From NCBI GenBank assembly GCA_017795025.1, contig CP051243.1, positions 2,113,501 through 2,177,500 on the forward strand: 64,000 nucleotides of DNA, in the 5' to 3' direction. The notes beneath the pieces were generated by a model that ran no database searches, was not told the DNA's origin, and saw nothing but the letters and a program-made list of their open reading frames with translations. Positions 34,425 through 43,659 of the stretch are shown here, in pieces. The DNA comes from Flavobacteriales bacterium. GTDB taxonomy: Bacteria; Bacteroidota; Bacteroidia; Flavobacteriales; Schleiferiaceae. The position numbers and the translations under genes are program-made. Numbering within the stretch: position 1 is the first letter of the stretch; every line of letters begins with the position of its first letter.

Positions 34425-35754
34425 TCGTCCGAACATATACCTCCTTGGCATTGGCGGAATTGGCATGAGCGCCTTAGCTCGTTACTTCCAGCAATCCGGA
34501 CGAAAAGTGGCTGGGTATGATCGTTTCCGATCACCACTATGTGAAGAGCTGGAGGCCGAGGGAATGAAAATCCACTATGAGGAATCGCTTAAATCGATCT
34601 CCCCCAATTTGGATCCCGAAAACACCTTGGTTATTTACACCCCAGCTATTCCCGAGGAGCATGCCGAGCTTAGGCACTTTCTTGAAAATAAGTTTACCGT
34701 TTTAAAGCGCGCGAAAGTTTTAGGCTTAATCGCCCAAAAGCACCGCTGCTTAGCCATTGCTGGCACCCATGGAAAAACGACCACCTCGAGTATTTTGGCG
34801 CATTTGTTTCGACATTCATCGGTTGAAATAAGCGCATTTTTAGGGGGCATAACCACCAATTACCAATCGAATTTTTGGGGTAATGATGATACCGATTTAT
34901 TCGTAGCCGAAGCGGATGAATACGATCGAAGCTTCCTAAACCTCAAGCCCAGTGCCGCCGTAATCACCTCCACCGATGCCGATCATCTTGATATTTACGG
35001 AGAAGCCGAGCAGTTGAAACAAACCTTCCTTGAATTCGGAGAAAGCGTAAGCGACTTTTTACTGGTTCATGAGGATTCGGATTTGGAAATCGGTCTTAAG
35101 TATGGATTCTCGAATAAGAACTCCTATTACGCCGAGCAAGTTCGAGTGGAGGACCACCAATTCCATTTCGATATGGTGTACCCCCAGGGTCGGATTACCA
35201 ATATCGCCATGCTCCTACCCGGTAGGCATAATATCGAAAATGCCCTAGCTGCCGGTGCCTTAGCCTTAAAATATGGCCTTTCGGCAGATGAAGTAAAAGC
35301 AGGTTTGGAAAGCTTTAAAGGCGTTAAAAGACGATTTGAATATCACATTAAGCAAAATCATCTGGTTTACATCGATGACTATGCGCATCATCCAAAAGAA
35401 ATTAGCGCCCTGGCCAAATCGGTTCGGGAACTTTACCCGGATCGGAAGATAACGGCCATTTTTCAACCGCACCTCTATTCGCGCACCCGCGATTTTATGG
35501 AGGACTTTGCTGAGAGCCTTTCCACCTTCGATGAGTTAATCCTTTTGGAGCTTTATCCTGCCCGAGAACGTCCGATTGCCGGCATCACCTCGCATAGTTT
35601 ATTGGAAAAGGTACCACTGGAAAACAAGTCTCTCCTCGCTCGACAAGAGATTTTAACCCGCTATACTGAGGAAAAACCCGAAGTTATTCTCACCCTCGGC
35701 GCCGGAGACATTGACCAATTAATACGCCCCTTAAAAGTAGCCTTGCTGAAATGA
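34417..35754 (+). CDS. murC: UDP-N-acetylmuramate:L-alanine ligase
   Basis: MurC attaches the first amino acid of the stem peptide. The 445-residue protein has LLGIGGIGMSALARYFQ, the ATP loop AIAGTHGKTTTSSILAH, a FVAEADEYDRSFL catalytic segment and YIDDYAHHPKEI near 325. The ATG at 34417 overlaps the end of murG and gives a standard N-terminus; an ATG at 34387 lies deeper within murG. It overlaps ftsQ in an ATGA. Confidence 0.95.
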   Translation: MLDRPNIYLLGIGGIGMSALARYFQQSGRKVAGYDRFRSPLCEELEAEGMKIHYEESLKSISPNLDPENTLVIYTPAIPEEHAELRHFLENKFTVLKRAKVLGLIAQKHRCLAIAGTHGKTTTSSILAHLFRHSSVEISAFLGGITTNYQSNFWGNDDTDLFVAEADEYDRSFLNLKPSAAVITSTDADHLDIYGEAEQLKQTFLEFGESVSDFLLVHEDSDLEIGLKYGFSNKNSYYAEQVRVEDHQFHFDMVYPQGRITNIAMLLPGRHNIENALAAGALALKYGLSADEVKAGLESFKGVKRRFEYHIKQNHLVYIDDYAHHPKEISALAKSVRELYPDRKITAIFQPHLYSRTRDFMEDFAESLSTFDELILLELYPARERPIAGITSHSLLEKVPLENKSLLARQEILTRYTEEKPEVILTLGAGDIDQLIRPLKVALLK

Positions 35755-36473
35755 AAGTATGGCAACAAATAGCATTATGGTTAATAGGCATTGGTCTATG
35801 GTTCAGCCTTTTAGGTAGCGCAAGTAGCCGTCAAAAGGACTTGGAGTATCAACACTTCAGCTTAAGCTTTGAAAACCGTGAGGATCGCTCTTTTTTGAAT
35901 TATGCCGAAATGGAAGCCAGCGTTCAATCTGTTTTAGGGGACAGCGTAAATCGCATCTCAGAAATTAACAAGGCGCTGTTAGAAGAAAGCATTGATAATC
36001 ACCCTGCTATCAGGAAAGCCGAGGTATATTCGAAAATAGATGGTAGCTTAAGGATAATGCTATGGCAGCACAATCCATTGGCAAGAGTTATCCAAAAAGA
36101 AGGTTCTTTTTATTTGCTGGAAAATGGGGCTCAAATGCCATTAAGTAGTCACTATTCTGAAAGAGTTCCTTTGGTGAGCGGCGAGCTTAAAGAGGAGCGC
36201 CTAAAGGAGATTGCGGATTTTTGGCTGTGGGTTAAAGAGGATGAATTCTATAAAGATTTCTTTACAGGATTAGAATGCACGGAGGCTAATGAATGGATCT
36301 TATATCCGGCTAAAGGGAACTTTAAAATAATACTGGGAAAACCCATTAAGCTAAAGGAGAAATTGACCAAACTACAGGTCTTTTATTTACGAGCTCCTCG
36401 CTTAGAAAACATAAACAAACTCAAAGAGATTGACCTCCGATTTGATGGTCAACTTATTTGCCGAAAAAACTAA
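35751..36473 (+). CDS. ftsQ: FtsQ-like cell division protein
   Basis: A 240-residue bitopic protein. One N-terminal helix (IALWLIGIGLWFSLLGSA) is followed by an extracytoplasmic region with a POTRA-like part (INKALLEESIDNHPAIRKAEVYSKIDGSLRIMLWQHNPLARV), typical of FtsQ/DivIB. It connects the cytoplasmic ring to FtsW/FtsI through FtsL. Bacteroidota members are divergent, so the call relies on topology and its place between murC and ftsA. The gene starts in an ATGA overlap and ends 3 nt before ftsA. Confidence 0.88.
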   Translation: MKVWQQIALWLIGIGLWFSLLGSASSRQKDLEYQHFSLSFENREDRSFLNYAEMEASVQSVLGDSVNRISEINKALLEESIDNHPAIRKAEVYSKIDGSLRIMLWQHNPLARVIQKEGSFYLLENGAQMPLSSHYSERVPLVSGELKEERLKEIADFWLWVKEDEFYKDFFTGLECTEANEWILYPAKGNFKIILGKPIKLKEKLTKLQVFYLRAPRLENINKLKEIDLRFDGQLICRKN

Positions 36474-36476
36474 AGC

Positions 36477-37874
36477 ATGAACCCGGAAGAAATCGCAGTT
36501 GGATTAGATATCGGAACGACCAAAATCGTTGCCATGATCGGACGCAAGAACGAGTTTGGCAAGGTAGAGATTGTAGGAATAGGCAAGGCACGCTCCCTAG
36601 GCGTTCAACGGGGAGTCGTAACCAATATCGTTAAGACCATCGAGTCTATCAAATTAGCTATTGAAGAAGCGGAAGCACAATCTGGGCTCAGTGTATCTGA
36701 GGTTGTAGTAGGCATTGCCGGGCAACATATACGCAGCACCCAACATAGCGATTACATCAACCGCCAAAACCCGGATGCGGTAATTGAAGATCACGATCTG
36801 CAGGAGCTCATCGATAATGTGCATAATCTGGTGATGCTTCCCGGGGAAGAAATTATTCATGTTTTACCCCAGGAGTACAAAATTGACGGTCAGCCAGATA
36901 TCCGCGAACCTAAGGGCATGTATGGCTCTCGCTTGGAAGCCAATTTCCACATCGTAGTGGGTCAAATTAGCTCCATCAAAAACATTGGTCGTTGCGTTCG
37001 AAGCAGCGAATTAGAAATTGCCGACATCACCCTCGAGCCGCTTGCTTCAGCGGAAGCAGTGCTTTCCCAAGAAGAAAAAGAAGCCGGAGTGGTTTTAGTA
37101 GATATTGGTGGGGGCACAACCGATGTAGCCATTTTTAAAGATGGGATTATCCGTCATACTGCGGTAATCCCCTTTGGTGGCAATGTAATAACCGAAGACA
37201 TTAAGGAAGGCTGCACCATTATCGAGAAGCAAGCCGAGCTATTGAAAATCAAATTTGGCTCTGCATGGCCCGGGGAAAACAAGGAAAACGAAATTGTGAG
37301 TATTCCTGGTTTACGCGGTAGAGAGCCCAAAGAGATTAGCATGAAGATGCTATCTAAGATCATCAATGCTCGCGTAGTGGAGATTATTGAACAGGTTTAT
37401 CTCGAAATTAAAAACTACGGCTACAACGAAAACAAGAAAAAACTTATCGCCGGCATTGTACTTACTGGCGGTGGATCGGAGTTAAAGCATATCAAGCAAT
37501 TGGTGGAGTTTGTTACCGGCATGGATACGCGCATCGGTTACCCCAATGAGCATCTGGCCAGCAACAGCAGTGAAGACCTCTCTTCGCCAATTTATGCCAC
37601 TGCGGTTGGACTTATTTTAAAAGGCCTCGAAACCAAACCTAAGGACCGCCCCTCCGAAGCCGAATTGGCTGCCAATGCTCAGGAAACGGAAAACGTGGAA
37701 GAGCAGGCAGAAACTGATTCTACTGAGGAGAACGAAAATACCACGACGGCCGAAAGCGAAGAAGCTAATGCCGAGCCCGATGAAAACGAAGACGACAAAA
37801 AGAAGCCCTATCGATCAAAAGTATTTGAGAATTGGGCCAATAAATTTCGAAACTTTCTAAACGAAGACCTATAA
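36477..37874 (+). CDS. ftsA: Cell division actin-like protein FtsA
   Basis: A 465-residue actin-fold ATPase that tethers FtsZ to the membrane. Phosphate loops read AVGLDIGTTKIVAMIG at the N-terminus and GVVLVDIGGGTTDVAIF near 205, and IVLTGGGSELKHI forms the adenosine motif. Between the core and the C-terminus lies a Glu/Asn-rich linker of roughly 60 residues. The last residues, VFENWANKFRNFLNEDL, form the amphipathic membrane-targeting helix. It ends 8 nt before ftsZ. Confidence 0.95.
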   Translation: MNPEEIAVGLDIGTTKIVAMIGRKNEFGKVEIVGIGKARSLGVQRGVVTNIVKTIESIKLAIEEAEAQSGLSVSEVVVGIAGQHIRSTQHSDYINRQNPDAVIEDHDLQELIDNVHNLVMLPGEEIIHVLPQEYKIDGQPDIREPKGMYGSRLEANFHIVVGQISSIKNIGRCVRSSELEIADITLEPLASAEAVLSQEEKEAGVVLVDIGGGTTDVAIFKDGIIRHTAVIPFGGNVITEDIKEGCTIIEKQAELLKIKFGSAWPGENKENEIVSIPGLRGREPKEISMKMLSKIINARVVEIIEQVYLEIKNYGYNENKKKLIAGIVLTGGGSELKHIKQLVEFVTGMDTRIGYPNEHLASNSSEDLSSPIYATAVGLILKGLETKPKDRPSEAELAANAQETENVEEQAETDSTEENENTTTAESEEANAEPDENEDDKKKPYRSKVFENWANKFRNFLNEDL

Positions 37875-37882
37875 GCCACAGT

Positions 37883-40015
37883 ATGATGGAGAATACGAAT
37901 CAAGATATGATGCCATTCGACCTACCGAAGAATCGCTCCTCCGTAATTAAAGCGGTTGGCGTTGGTGGTGGCGGTAGCAATGCGGTAAATCACATGTACC
38001 TATCCGGGATTAATGGAGTTGATTTTGTGATTTGTAATACCGATTCGCAAGCCCTAGAAAACAGCCCCATCCCCAATAAAATACAATTAGGAGTTAGCCT
38101 CACCGAAGGCTTAGGTGCCGGAGCTAATCCTAGCGTTGGCGAGGAAGCGGCTAAGGAAAGTATTGAGGAGATTACCAAAGTATTGGAGACCAACACCAAA
38201 ATGGTCTTTATAACCGCAGGTATGGGTGGTGGCACAGGAACAGGTGCTGCGCCAGTAATTGCTAAGGTGGCCAAGGACCTAGGAATCCTAACCGTAGGGA
38301 TTGTAACCAGTCCTTTTGCCTTTGAAGGCAAGATGCGACAGGAACAAGCCGAAAAAGGTATCGAAGCCTTGCGTTCGGTAGTAGACTCCCTCGTGGTTAT
38401 TAATAACAATAAGCTGAGAGAGGTGTATGGTAACCTGGGCTTTAAAGCGGGCTTTGCTAAGGCAGATGAAGTCTTATCTACCGCCGCCCGTGGTATTGCC
38501 GAAGTTATTACCCACCACTACACCACCAATATTGATTTACGCGATGCTAAAACAGTTTTAGCGAATTCGGGCACAGCCATTATGGGTGCTTCGACCGCCA
38601 AAGGCGAGCAGCGTGCTAAAGAAGCTATTAGTGCGGCCTTGGACTCCCCGCTCTTAAACGACAATCATATTCGTGGCGCTAAAAATGTACTCCTACTCAT
38701 TGTTTCCGGTACCCATGAGATTACCATTGATGAGATTGGAGAAGTGAACGACTATATTCAAACCGAGGCCGGTGGAGACGCTAATATCATCATGGGTATT
38801 GGTGAAGATGAAGACCTTGGCGACGAAATCAGTATTACCGTAATTGCCACGGGATTTAATGCCGATCAACAAACTCAAGTAATTGGTAAAGCTCCGGCTA
38901 AAATCGTTCATCCTTTGGAAGACGATCAGGCGATTTCCACTTCCCTTTACGACGCTCCTGTAAAAATGGATGAGGAAGATGACGATCTAATTTTGGAGCA
39001 TGAACTTAATAAGGCTTTAGAGCGCCAAAAGGAAGAAGAGCGTGAACAACAAACCACTCTTTTTGCCGAAGATGATTACGACAAGCCACTGCATCCCGCG
39101 GCACAACCTTTGGCCGATGGTGACCAAGAAGTGGAAGAACCCGCTGAACCCAAAGAGGAAGAAGCGAACTTGGAGGTAGAGGAGCAGCAACCGCGCTTTG
39201 AAGCCACCGAAGAGGAAGAACTTCAAATTGATGATCACCCCATGTTTACCTTGGGAGAGGAAGGAATTGAAAGTCAAGAAAGCCCTGAACTCACCAACGA
39301 ATCGGAAGAAGAACCTCCAGTGGATTCCGAAGCAGAGGCCTCTTCCATGGATTTCAACTTCTTTATGATTGATGCCGAGGAGCAAGCTTCGGTACAAGAA
39401 GCAAAACACGAAGATCCATCTGAGGAATTGGAAAGCCCTCGCTCGTATCAAGAGCCGATTCGCGCAGAGAAAAGAGCGGAAGAGCCAAAAGAGCAAAACC
39501 AGGAGGTTGAGACTAGCTTCGAGGCCGAGGCCCCAGCAAAAGAAGAACGTCGCGTTTATAGTTTAGAAGATTTTCAGGCTTTGGAAGACAAGCTAAATCG
39601 TGGGATCAGCCCAACGGCTAAAAGCAGTACGCCAGAGCCCGAAAAGCCAGAACCCACCGAAGCTGAGCTTAGCGATGAAGATCTAAAATTCGAAGTGAAA
39701 ACCCGTTCGGAGCAGCAAGCACCAAAGGGAAATAGTGGTCGTATCGATCCTATGGAAAGTAGCATCGAAGAAAGCATGCGCTTGCGAGCCGAAGAACGTC
39801 GCGCTAAGCTTAAAGCCTTTAATTATCGCTTTAAGAATAATCCGCATAATTTAACCGAAGCGGATAATGAGCCTGCCTATAAACGACATGGAATCAATAT
39901 TGAGCAGGGCGCCATTTCTAAAGAAGAAAGTCGTGGACGCCTTACGCTAAACGATGGCGAGGATGGCCCTAATCTAAAAAGCAACAATAGTTTTTTGCAC
40001 GATAACGTAGATTAA
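37883..40015 (+). CDS. ftsZ: Cell division GTPase FtsZ with very long acidic linker
   Basis: FtsZ, the tubulin-like GTPase that forms the division ring. The core (about 20 to 345) has VGVGGGGSNAVNHM and the tubulin signature GGGTGTG at 115 to 121. A Glu-rich, low-complexity linker of about 270 residues (roughly 350 to 618) follows. The C-terminus has a conserved basic segment (RAEERRAKLKAFNYRF) and ends NSFLHDNVD, a Bacteroidota-type tail peptide. At 710 residues it is nearly twice the length of proteobacterial FtsZ. It is the last gene of the operon and is followed by a terminator. Confidence 0.96.
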   Translation: MMENTNQDMMPFDLPKNRSSVIKAVGVGGGGSNAVNHMYLSGINGVDFVICNTDSQALENSPIPNKIQLGVSLTEGLGAGANPSVGEEAAKESIEEITKVLETNTKMVFITAGMGGGTGTGAAPVIAKVAKDLGILTVGIVTSPFAFEGKMRQEQAEKGIEALRSVVDSLVVINNNKLREVYGNLGFKAGFAKADEVLSTAARGIAEVITHHYTTNIDLRDAKTVLANSGTAIMGASTAKGEQRAKEAISAALDSPLLNDNHIRGAKNVLLLIVSGTHEITIDEIGEVNDYIQTEAGGDANIIMGIGEDEDLGDEISITVIATGFNADQQTQVIGKAPAKIVHPLEDDQAISTSLYDAPVKMDEEDDDLILEHELNKALERQKEEEREQQTTLFAEDDYDKPLHPAAQPLADGDQEVEEPAEPKEEEANLEVEEQQPRFEATEEEELQIDDHPMFTLGEEGIESQESPELTNESEEEPPVDSEAEASSMDFNFFMIDAEEQASVQEAKHEDPSEELESPRSYQEPIRAEKRAEEPKEQNQEVETSFEAEAPAKEERRVYSLEDFQALEDKLNRGISPTAKSSTPEPEKPEPTEAELSDEDLKFEVKTRSEQQAPKGNSGRIDPMESSIEESMRLRAEERRAKLKAFNYRFKNNPHNLTEADNEPAYKRHGINIEQGAISKEESRGRLTLNDGEDGPNLKSNNSFLHDNVD

Positions 40016-40038
40016 CATTTGAGTCCCCTGTTAGTCCT

Positions 40039-40064
40039 GCCCCGATTTTTAATCGGGGCTTTTT
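40039..40064 (+). terminator. Terminator of the dcw operon
   Basis: A perfect 9-bp stem GCCCCGATT/AATCGGGGC with a TTT loop, followed by a T5 run, 24 nt after the ftsZ stop. Confidence 0.9.
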
Positions 40065-40097
40065 AGTTTTTAGCATCGCTAAACCACGGTCAAGAAT

Positions 40098-40105
40098 TAA
40101 CTTTG
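40098..40105 (+). promoter_or_regulatory. -7 box of the YqeY-like gene
   Basis: TAACTTTG is a perfect TAnnTTTG match 15 nt before the ATG at 40121. Its position shows that the in-frame TTG at 40103 cannot be the start, because it lies inside the promoter box. Confidence 0.6.
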
Positions 40106-40120
40106 TCCAAAAGAGTAAAC

Positions 40121-40573
40121 ATGAGTTTAAGTAAGAATATCGCCGAAGAAATGAAAGCTGCCATGAAAGCGAAAGATAAGGTTCGCTTAGAAAGCTTAAG
40201 AAGCATTAAGTCTGCTATTCTATTAGCACAATCGGAAAAAGGTGCTGGAGCGGAGCTTGATGATGATGCCGAGCTTAAGATTCTTACCCGCTTGCAAAAA
40301 CAACGCAAGGACTCCATGGCCATTTACGAAGAGCAAGGTCGGGAGGATTTAGCTTCTGAAGAACGCGCTCAACTAGCCGTTATTGAAGGCTTTTTACCGA
40401 AAGCCTTAAGTGCGGAGGAACTCGAGGCCTATCTTAAAGATTTAATTGCCGAAGTGGGTGCCAGTGGCCCCCAAGATATGGGTAAGGTGATGGGACGTGC
40501 AAGCAAGGAATTAGCCGGAAAAGCCGATGGTAAAACCATCAGTAGCAAGGTTAAAGAGTTGCTGGCTTCATAA
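40121..40573 (+). CDS. GatB/YqeY domain-containing protein
   Basis: A 150-residue cytoplasmic protein of the YqeY family, related to the C-terminal tRNA-binding domain of GatB. The sequence begins MSLSKNIAEEMKAAMKAKDKVRLESLRSIK and ends in a QDMGKVMGRASKELAGKADG block typical of the family. A role in tRNA-dependent amidation or tRNA binding is often assumed but not established. It lies directly after ftsZ, has its own promoter box, and uses the ATG at 40121 (see the promoter entry). Confidence 0.9.
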   Translation: MSLSKNIAEEMKAAMKAKDKVRLESLRSIKSAILLAQSEKGAGAELDDDAELKILTRLQKQRKDSMAIYEEQGREDLASEERAQLAVIEGFLPKALSAEELEAYLKDLIAEVGASGPQDMGKVMGRASKELAGKADGKTISSKVKELLAS

Positions 40574-40591
40574 TTCGGCTACGATCACATT

Positions 40592-40933
40592 TTATTGATG
40601 CACCTTAATCCAAGTGATGGTATCGGCCTCCCACTTGATTACCAGGGTACGCGTGTGTAGGGGCATCTCTCCCATTTTTTCTTGATTGACTTGGTAGTAC
40701 CAGTGTCCCTCTTGCTGACGATCGGGCTTACCCAATAAGCTTAATATTTGATCCTGATTGCCATTACGTATCGTGTCGTGGTATAAAACCTCCTGATACA
40801 TCGTTATGCGATACGGAAAGGTACCCTCTTCCTCGTGGGTCCACTTCTCGGTAGAGAACTTCTCCTTGGCAACCTCGGTTTCCGAGGCACAAGAACAAAG
40901 TAAAAGGAAGATGAAAAAAATGCTGCTTCTCAA
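40592..40933 (-). CDS. Small lipoprotein, BamE/SmpA-like
   Basis: A 113-residue lipoprotein with a signal ending at LLLCSC. The mature part contains NQDQILSLLGKPDRQQEGHWYYQV, which resembles the BamE/SmpA fold (a helix, then LLGxP, then W-Y-Y). BamE supports outer-membrane protein assembly, but single BamE-like domains are also common in other lipoproteins, so the role is open. It is downstream of the two-component pair with a 33-nt gap. Confidence 0.65.
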   Translation of the reverse strand: MRSSIFFIFLLLCSCASETEVAKEKFSTEKWTHEEEGTFPYRITMYQEVLYHDTIRNGNQDQILSLLGKPDRQQEGHWYYQVNQEKMGEMPLHTRTLVIKWEADTITWIKVHQ

Positions 40934-40966
40934 ATTTGAATTTTAGCTCAAGGTAGTATATCCGGT

Positions 40967-41611
40967 TTAAACCAATCGGTTCTTAAGGGCTAACTGCACG
41001 GCTTCCACTTTATTATGGACTTGCAGTTTTTGGTAGATGTTTTCGATGTGTTTTCTTACCGTTGATGGGCTGATAAATAGGTTTTCGGCAATTTCCTGGT
41101 AATTCCTTCCCGAGGCCAGTTGTTCTAAAATCTGGGTTTCCCTTTTGGTTAGATTGTAATCAATTTGCTCTTCGGGTACTTCCGCTCCCAATCGAATTAA
41201 GCGCAAGGCTTTATGAGCCACTGCGGCCGACATCGGAGCACCGCCTTCCAAAACTTCCTCAATAGCCAAATGAAGTTTTAGGGGTCGTTCATCTTTTAAG
41301 AGGTAGCCATTGGCCCCAGCCATAATAGCTTTCAGGATGTAGTCTTCTTCATCAAACACGGTGCTCATGATAACCTTAATCTGCGGAAAGCGCTTACGTA
41401 CAATCTCCGTAGCTTCAATACCGTCCATTTCCGGCATATTAATGTCCATTAAAATAACATCCAGATTATGGTCCTCTTCAAGGCGGGCTACTAAGTTCTT
41501 ACCATTCGATTCATGCCATTTAACCTTTAAGTTTTCCGCGAGCTCAAGCTTCTCAATTAAAGTTCGAGCCAATCGGTGATTATCCTCGGCAATGGCAATA
41601 TTGATGGTCAT
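40967..41611 (-). CDS. NarL/FixJ-type response regulator paired with the TPR kinase
   Basis: A 214-residue regulator. The receiver domain has the acidic pair Glu9-Asp10, the phosphoacceptor Asp56 in VILMDINMP, and a Lys in YLLKDERP. The C-terminal LuxR domain reads LTKRETQILEQLASGRNYQEIAENLFISPSTVRKHIENIYQKL. It lies 42 nt downstream of the histidine-kinase gene on the same strand, so the two almost certainly form a phosphorelay pair. The targets are not visible. Confidence 0.93.
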   Translation of the reverse strand: MTINIAIAEDNHRLARTLIEKLELAENLKVKWHESNGKNLVARLEEDHNLDVILMDINMPEMDGIEATEIVRKRFPQIKVIMSTVFDEEDYILKAIMAGANGYLLKDERPLKLHLAIEEVLEGGAPMSAAVAHKALRLIRLGAEVPEEQIDYNLTKRETQILEQLASGRNYQEIAENLFISPSTVRKHIENIYQKLQVHNKVEAVQLALKNRLV

Positions 41612-41653
41612 AGCATGTCTTTCTACAAATGTTTGAAGTCTTATCGAGATATA

Positions 41654-43618
41654 CTATACGGCAATTGGCGTATAATGCGGTAACCTTAGTTCAATCCGGG
41701 TGCCCTTACCTAGCTCCGAGTTCAAAGCGAAACTCCCGGAAATTTGTTTCATCCGTGCTTCCATATTGGCAATGCCATACCCTTTCACTTTTGAAGGATC
41801 GGCAATTCCAAGACCATCATCCTCAATAAGAACGGCCAAGTGATCCTTGTCCAGACTAAAACGCAATTCTAGATTTTTAAAATCGGCGTACTTAATGGCA
41901 TTTTGTACGGCCTCCTGACAAACACGAAACAGGTTTATAGTTTGAGCAGGGCCCAGAATTAGACTGCTCTGGCACGAATTTAAAACGCTAATCCTTCGTC
42001 CACTTTGCTCGGAACGTCGCACAAAATCTTGCAATTTAGCCAAGAGCATTTCGAGATTAATCTCGTCGTTATTCATAGCCCAAATGGTTTCCCGAAGTTG
42101 GGCCATGGTATCGCGGGTATGGTCGCTTATCGATTCAAATTGCGTTTTCCGTTGGGCATCAGGTTCTTTAAAAGCAAGGTTATCAATTTGTGAGCTGATG
42201 ATGGTTAATTGTGCCCCGATGTGGTCATGAAGGTCTCGCGAAATCCGATTGCGCTCTTCCTCCACTCGACGCCTACTTTCGGCTTTACTTCGCTCCTCTT
42301 TAAGGGCGGCTTGCGTTTCCAACTGTCTGCGTTTGGCCGCTTGATGATTGTAGAAAAACGCACCAAGAATTAAGAGGAGGATGATTCCTCCAATTAAAAT
42401 ACTCAACCATAAATTTTGACGCCCCACTTTTAATTGTTCTACCGCTAATGCGGCTTTGGCCTCCGCCGTTTCGCGCTCCTTTTTTTCCGTTTCATACAAG
42501 GCTTCCGTCTCGGCTATGGCTTTGGCTTTAGCTTCATCGTAAACCGAATCCTTGTACTGTTGGTATAAGCCGCGGTAGCGATAGGCTTCCTCAAAGTTGT
42601 TTCGATTGGCATAAAAGATCGACATCTTATCAAAGAGGTCAAAGGCCAAAGTTTTATACCCTCGTTCCAATACCAATTCGGAGGCTTGTTTAAACAAATC
42701 TTCTGAGAGGCTTGCTTGGCCCGACTTGGCATACATATCGGCTAGGTTGAGATAGTTTAGAGCCAGGGAGTAGTAATCATCGTTAGCCCGGTTGGTCTCG
42801 ATTGCTTTTTTAAAGAAGGCCTCCCCCTCCGTCCAATTCTCCATACTGGAGTAAGCGCCGGCAATATTGTTGTAGGAGTGACCAATTTCCGCCCGATCGT
42901 CGAGGTCTAAAGCAATATCCAAGGAGCGTTGATAATAGGCCAAGGCCTTTTCATGTCGGCCCAAAGCCTCATTAATAGCGCCGATATTATTATAACCCTG
43001 CTTAGCACTCAGTAAATTTCCCATGGACTCGTGCACCTTTACCGATTGAAGGAAGTAGTCCATAGCCTTATCATACTCACCTTGATAGTAGAAGACCACC
43101 CCAATGTTATTCAACCCTTGCGCCCTGCCCTCTGGATTATCAATCTCCTCCTCAAAGGCCGTGGCCTTGGTAAAACCATCTAAGGCCGCCGGATAATCTC
43201 CTTGCTCCGTATAAATTAAAGCTACATTGTTGTAAAGTTTGGCTAAACCCTTTTTATAATCTCGGGCTTCGGCCTCGGTAATGGCCTCTTCATACTTAGC
43301 CATGGCCTCGGCCGTTTTCCCTTGCCTTTGCCAGATATTTCCTAAAAGGTTGAGCGCCTCTATCCGCAACTCGACGAGCTTATGACGATTACTAATATCT
43401 AGCGCTCGTTGGGTGTAGGGCAAGGCACTGTCGGGCGACTTTATAATCCACTCCTTGGCCAATAATAAGGAGAGTTCCACTTCTGCCTCCTTTTCGCTTG
43501 CCTTACTGAGCTCGGTTTTTAAACTATCAATATTAGATTGAGCCCAAATAAAATGGCCCGACCAGAAGGTCAGGGCCATAATGAGATATAAGTTGTAAAG
43601 TGATCTTTTCACCATCAT
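41654..43618 (-). CDS. TPR-containing sensor histidine kinase (HisKA_3 type)
   Basis: A 654-residue sensor kinase. A signal peptide (FWSGHFIWAQ) is followed by about seven tetratricopeptide repeats in the periplasm (for example LYNNVALIYTEQGDYPAALD and GYNNIGAINEALGRHEKALAYYQRSL), a membrane helix (LWLSILIGGIILLLILGAFFY), a short coiled coil, and the HisKA_3 domain with the phospho-His in ISRDLHDHIGAQL. The HATPase domain ends with EDDGLGIADPSKVKGYGIANMEARM. It is the first gene of a pair with the NarL-type regulator. An inverted repeat covers its ribosome site and start codon. Confidence 0.92.
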   Translation of the reverse strand: MMVKRSLYNLYLIMALTFWSGHFIWAQSNIDSLKTELSKASEKEAEVELSLLLAKEWIIKSPDSALPYTQRALDISNRHKLVELRIEALNLLGNIWQRQGKTAEAMAKYEEAITEAEARDYKKGLAKLYNNVALIYTEQGDYPAALDGFTKATAFEEEIDNPEGRAQGLNNIGVVFYYQGEYDKAMDYFLQSVKVHESMGNLLSAKQGYNNIGAINEALGRHEKALAYYQRSLDIALDLDDRAEIGHSYNNIAGAYSSMENWTEGEAFFKKAIETNRANDDYYSLALNYLNLADMYAKSGQASLSEDLFKQASELVLERGYKTLAFDLFDKMSIFYANRNNFEEAYRYRGLYQQYKDSVYDEAKAKAIAETEALYETEKKERETAEAKAALAVEQLKVGRQNLWLSILIGGIILLLILGAFFYNHQAAKRRQLETQAALKEERSKAESRRRVEEERNRISRDLHDHIGAQLTIISSQIDNLAFKEPDAQRKTQFESISDHTRDTMAQLRETIWAMNNDEINLEMLLAKLQDFVRRSEQSGRRISVLNSCQSSLILGPAQTINLFRVCQEAVQNAIKYADFKNLELRFSLDKDHLAVLIEDDGLGIADPSKVKGYGIANMEARMKQISGSFALNSELGKGTRIELRLPHYTPIAV

Positions 43619-43637
43619 AGCTCCTGTTAGAGCTATG
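43616..43637 (-). promoter_or_regulatory. Inverted repeat over the kinase start codon
   Basis: CATAGCTC-N6-GAGCTATG is a perfect 8-bp inverted repeat whose 3' arm, read on the minus strand, contains the GGAG ribosome site and the first ATG. It could be an mRNA hairpin that hides the start, or a protein-binding site. Confidence 0.4.
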
Positions 43638-43659
43638 AAAATAAGGAATATCCTAAAAT

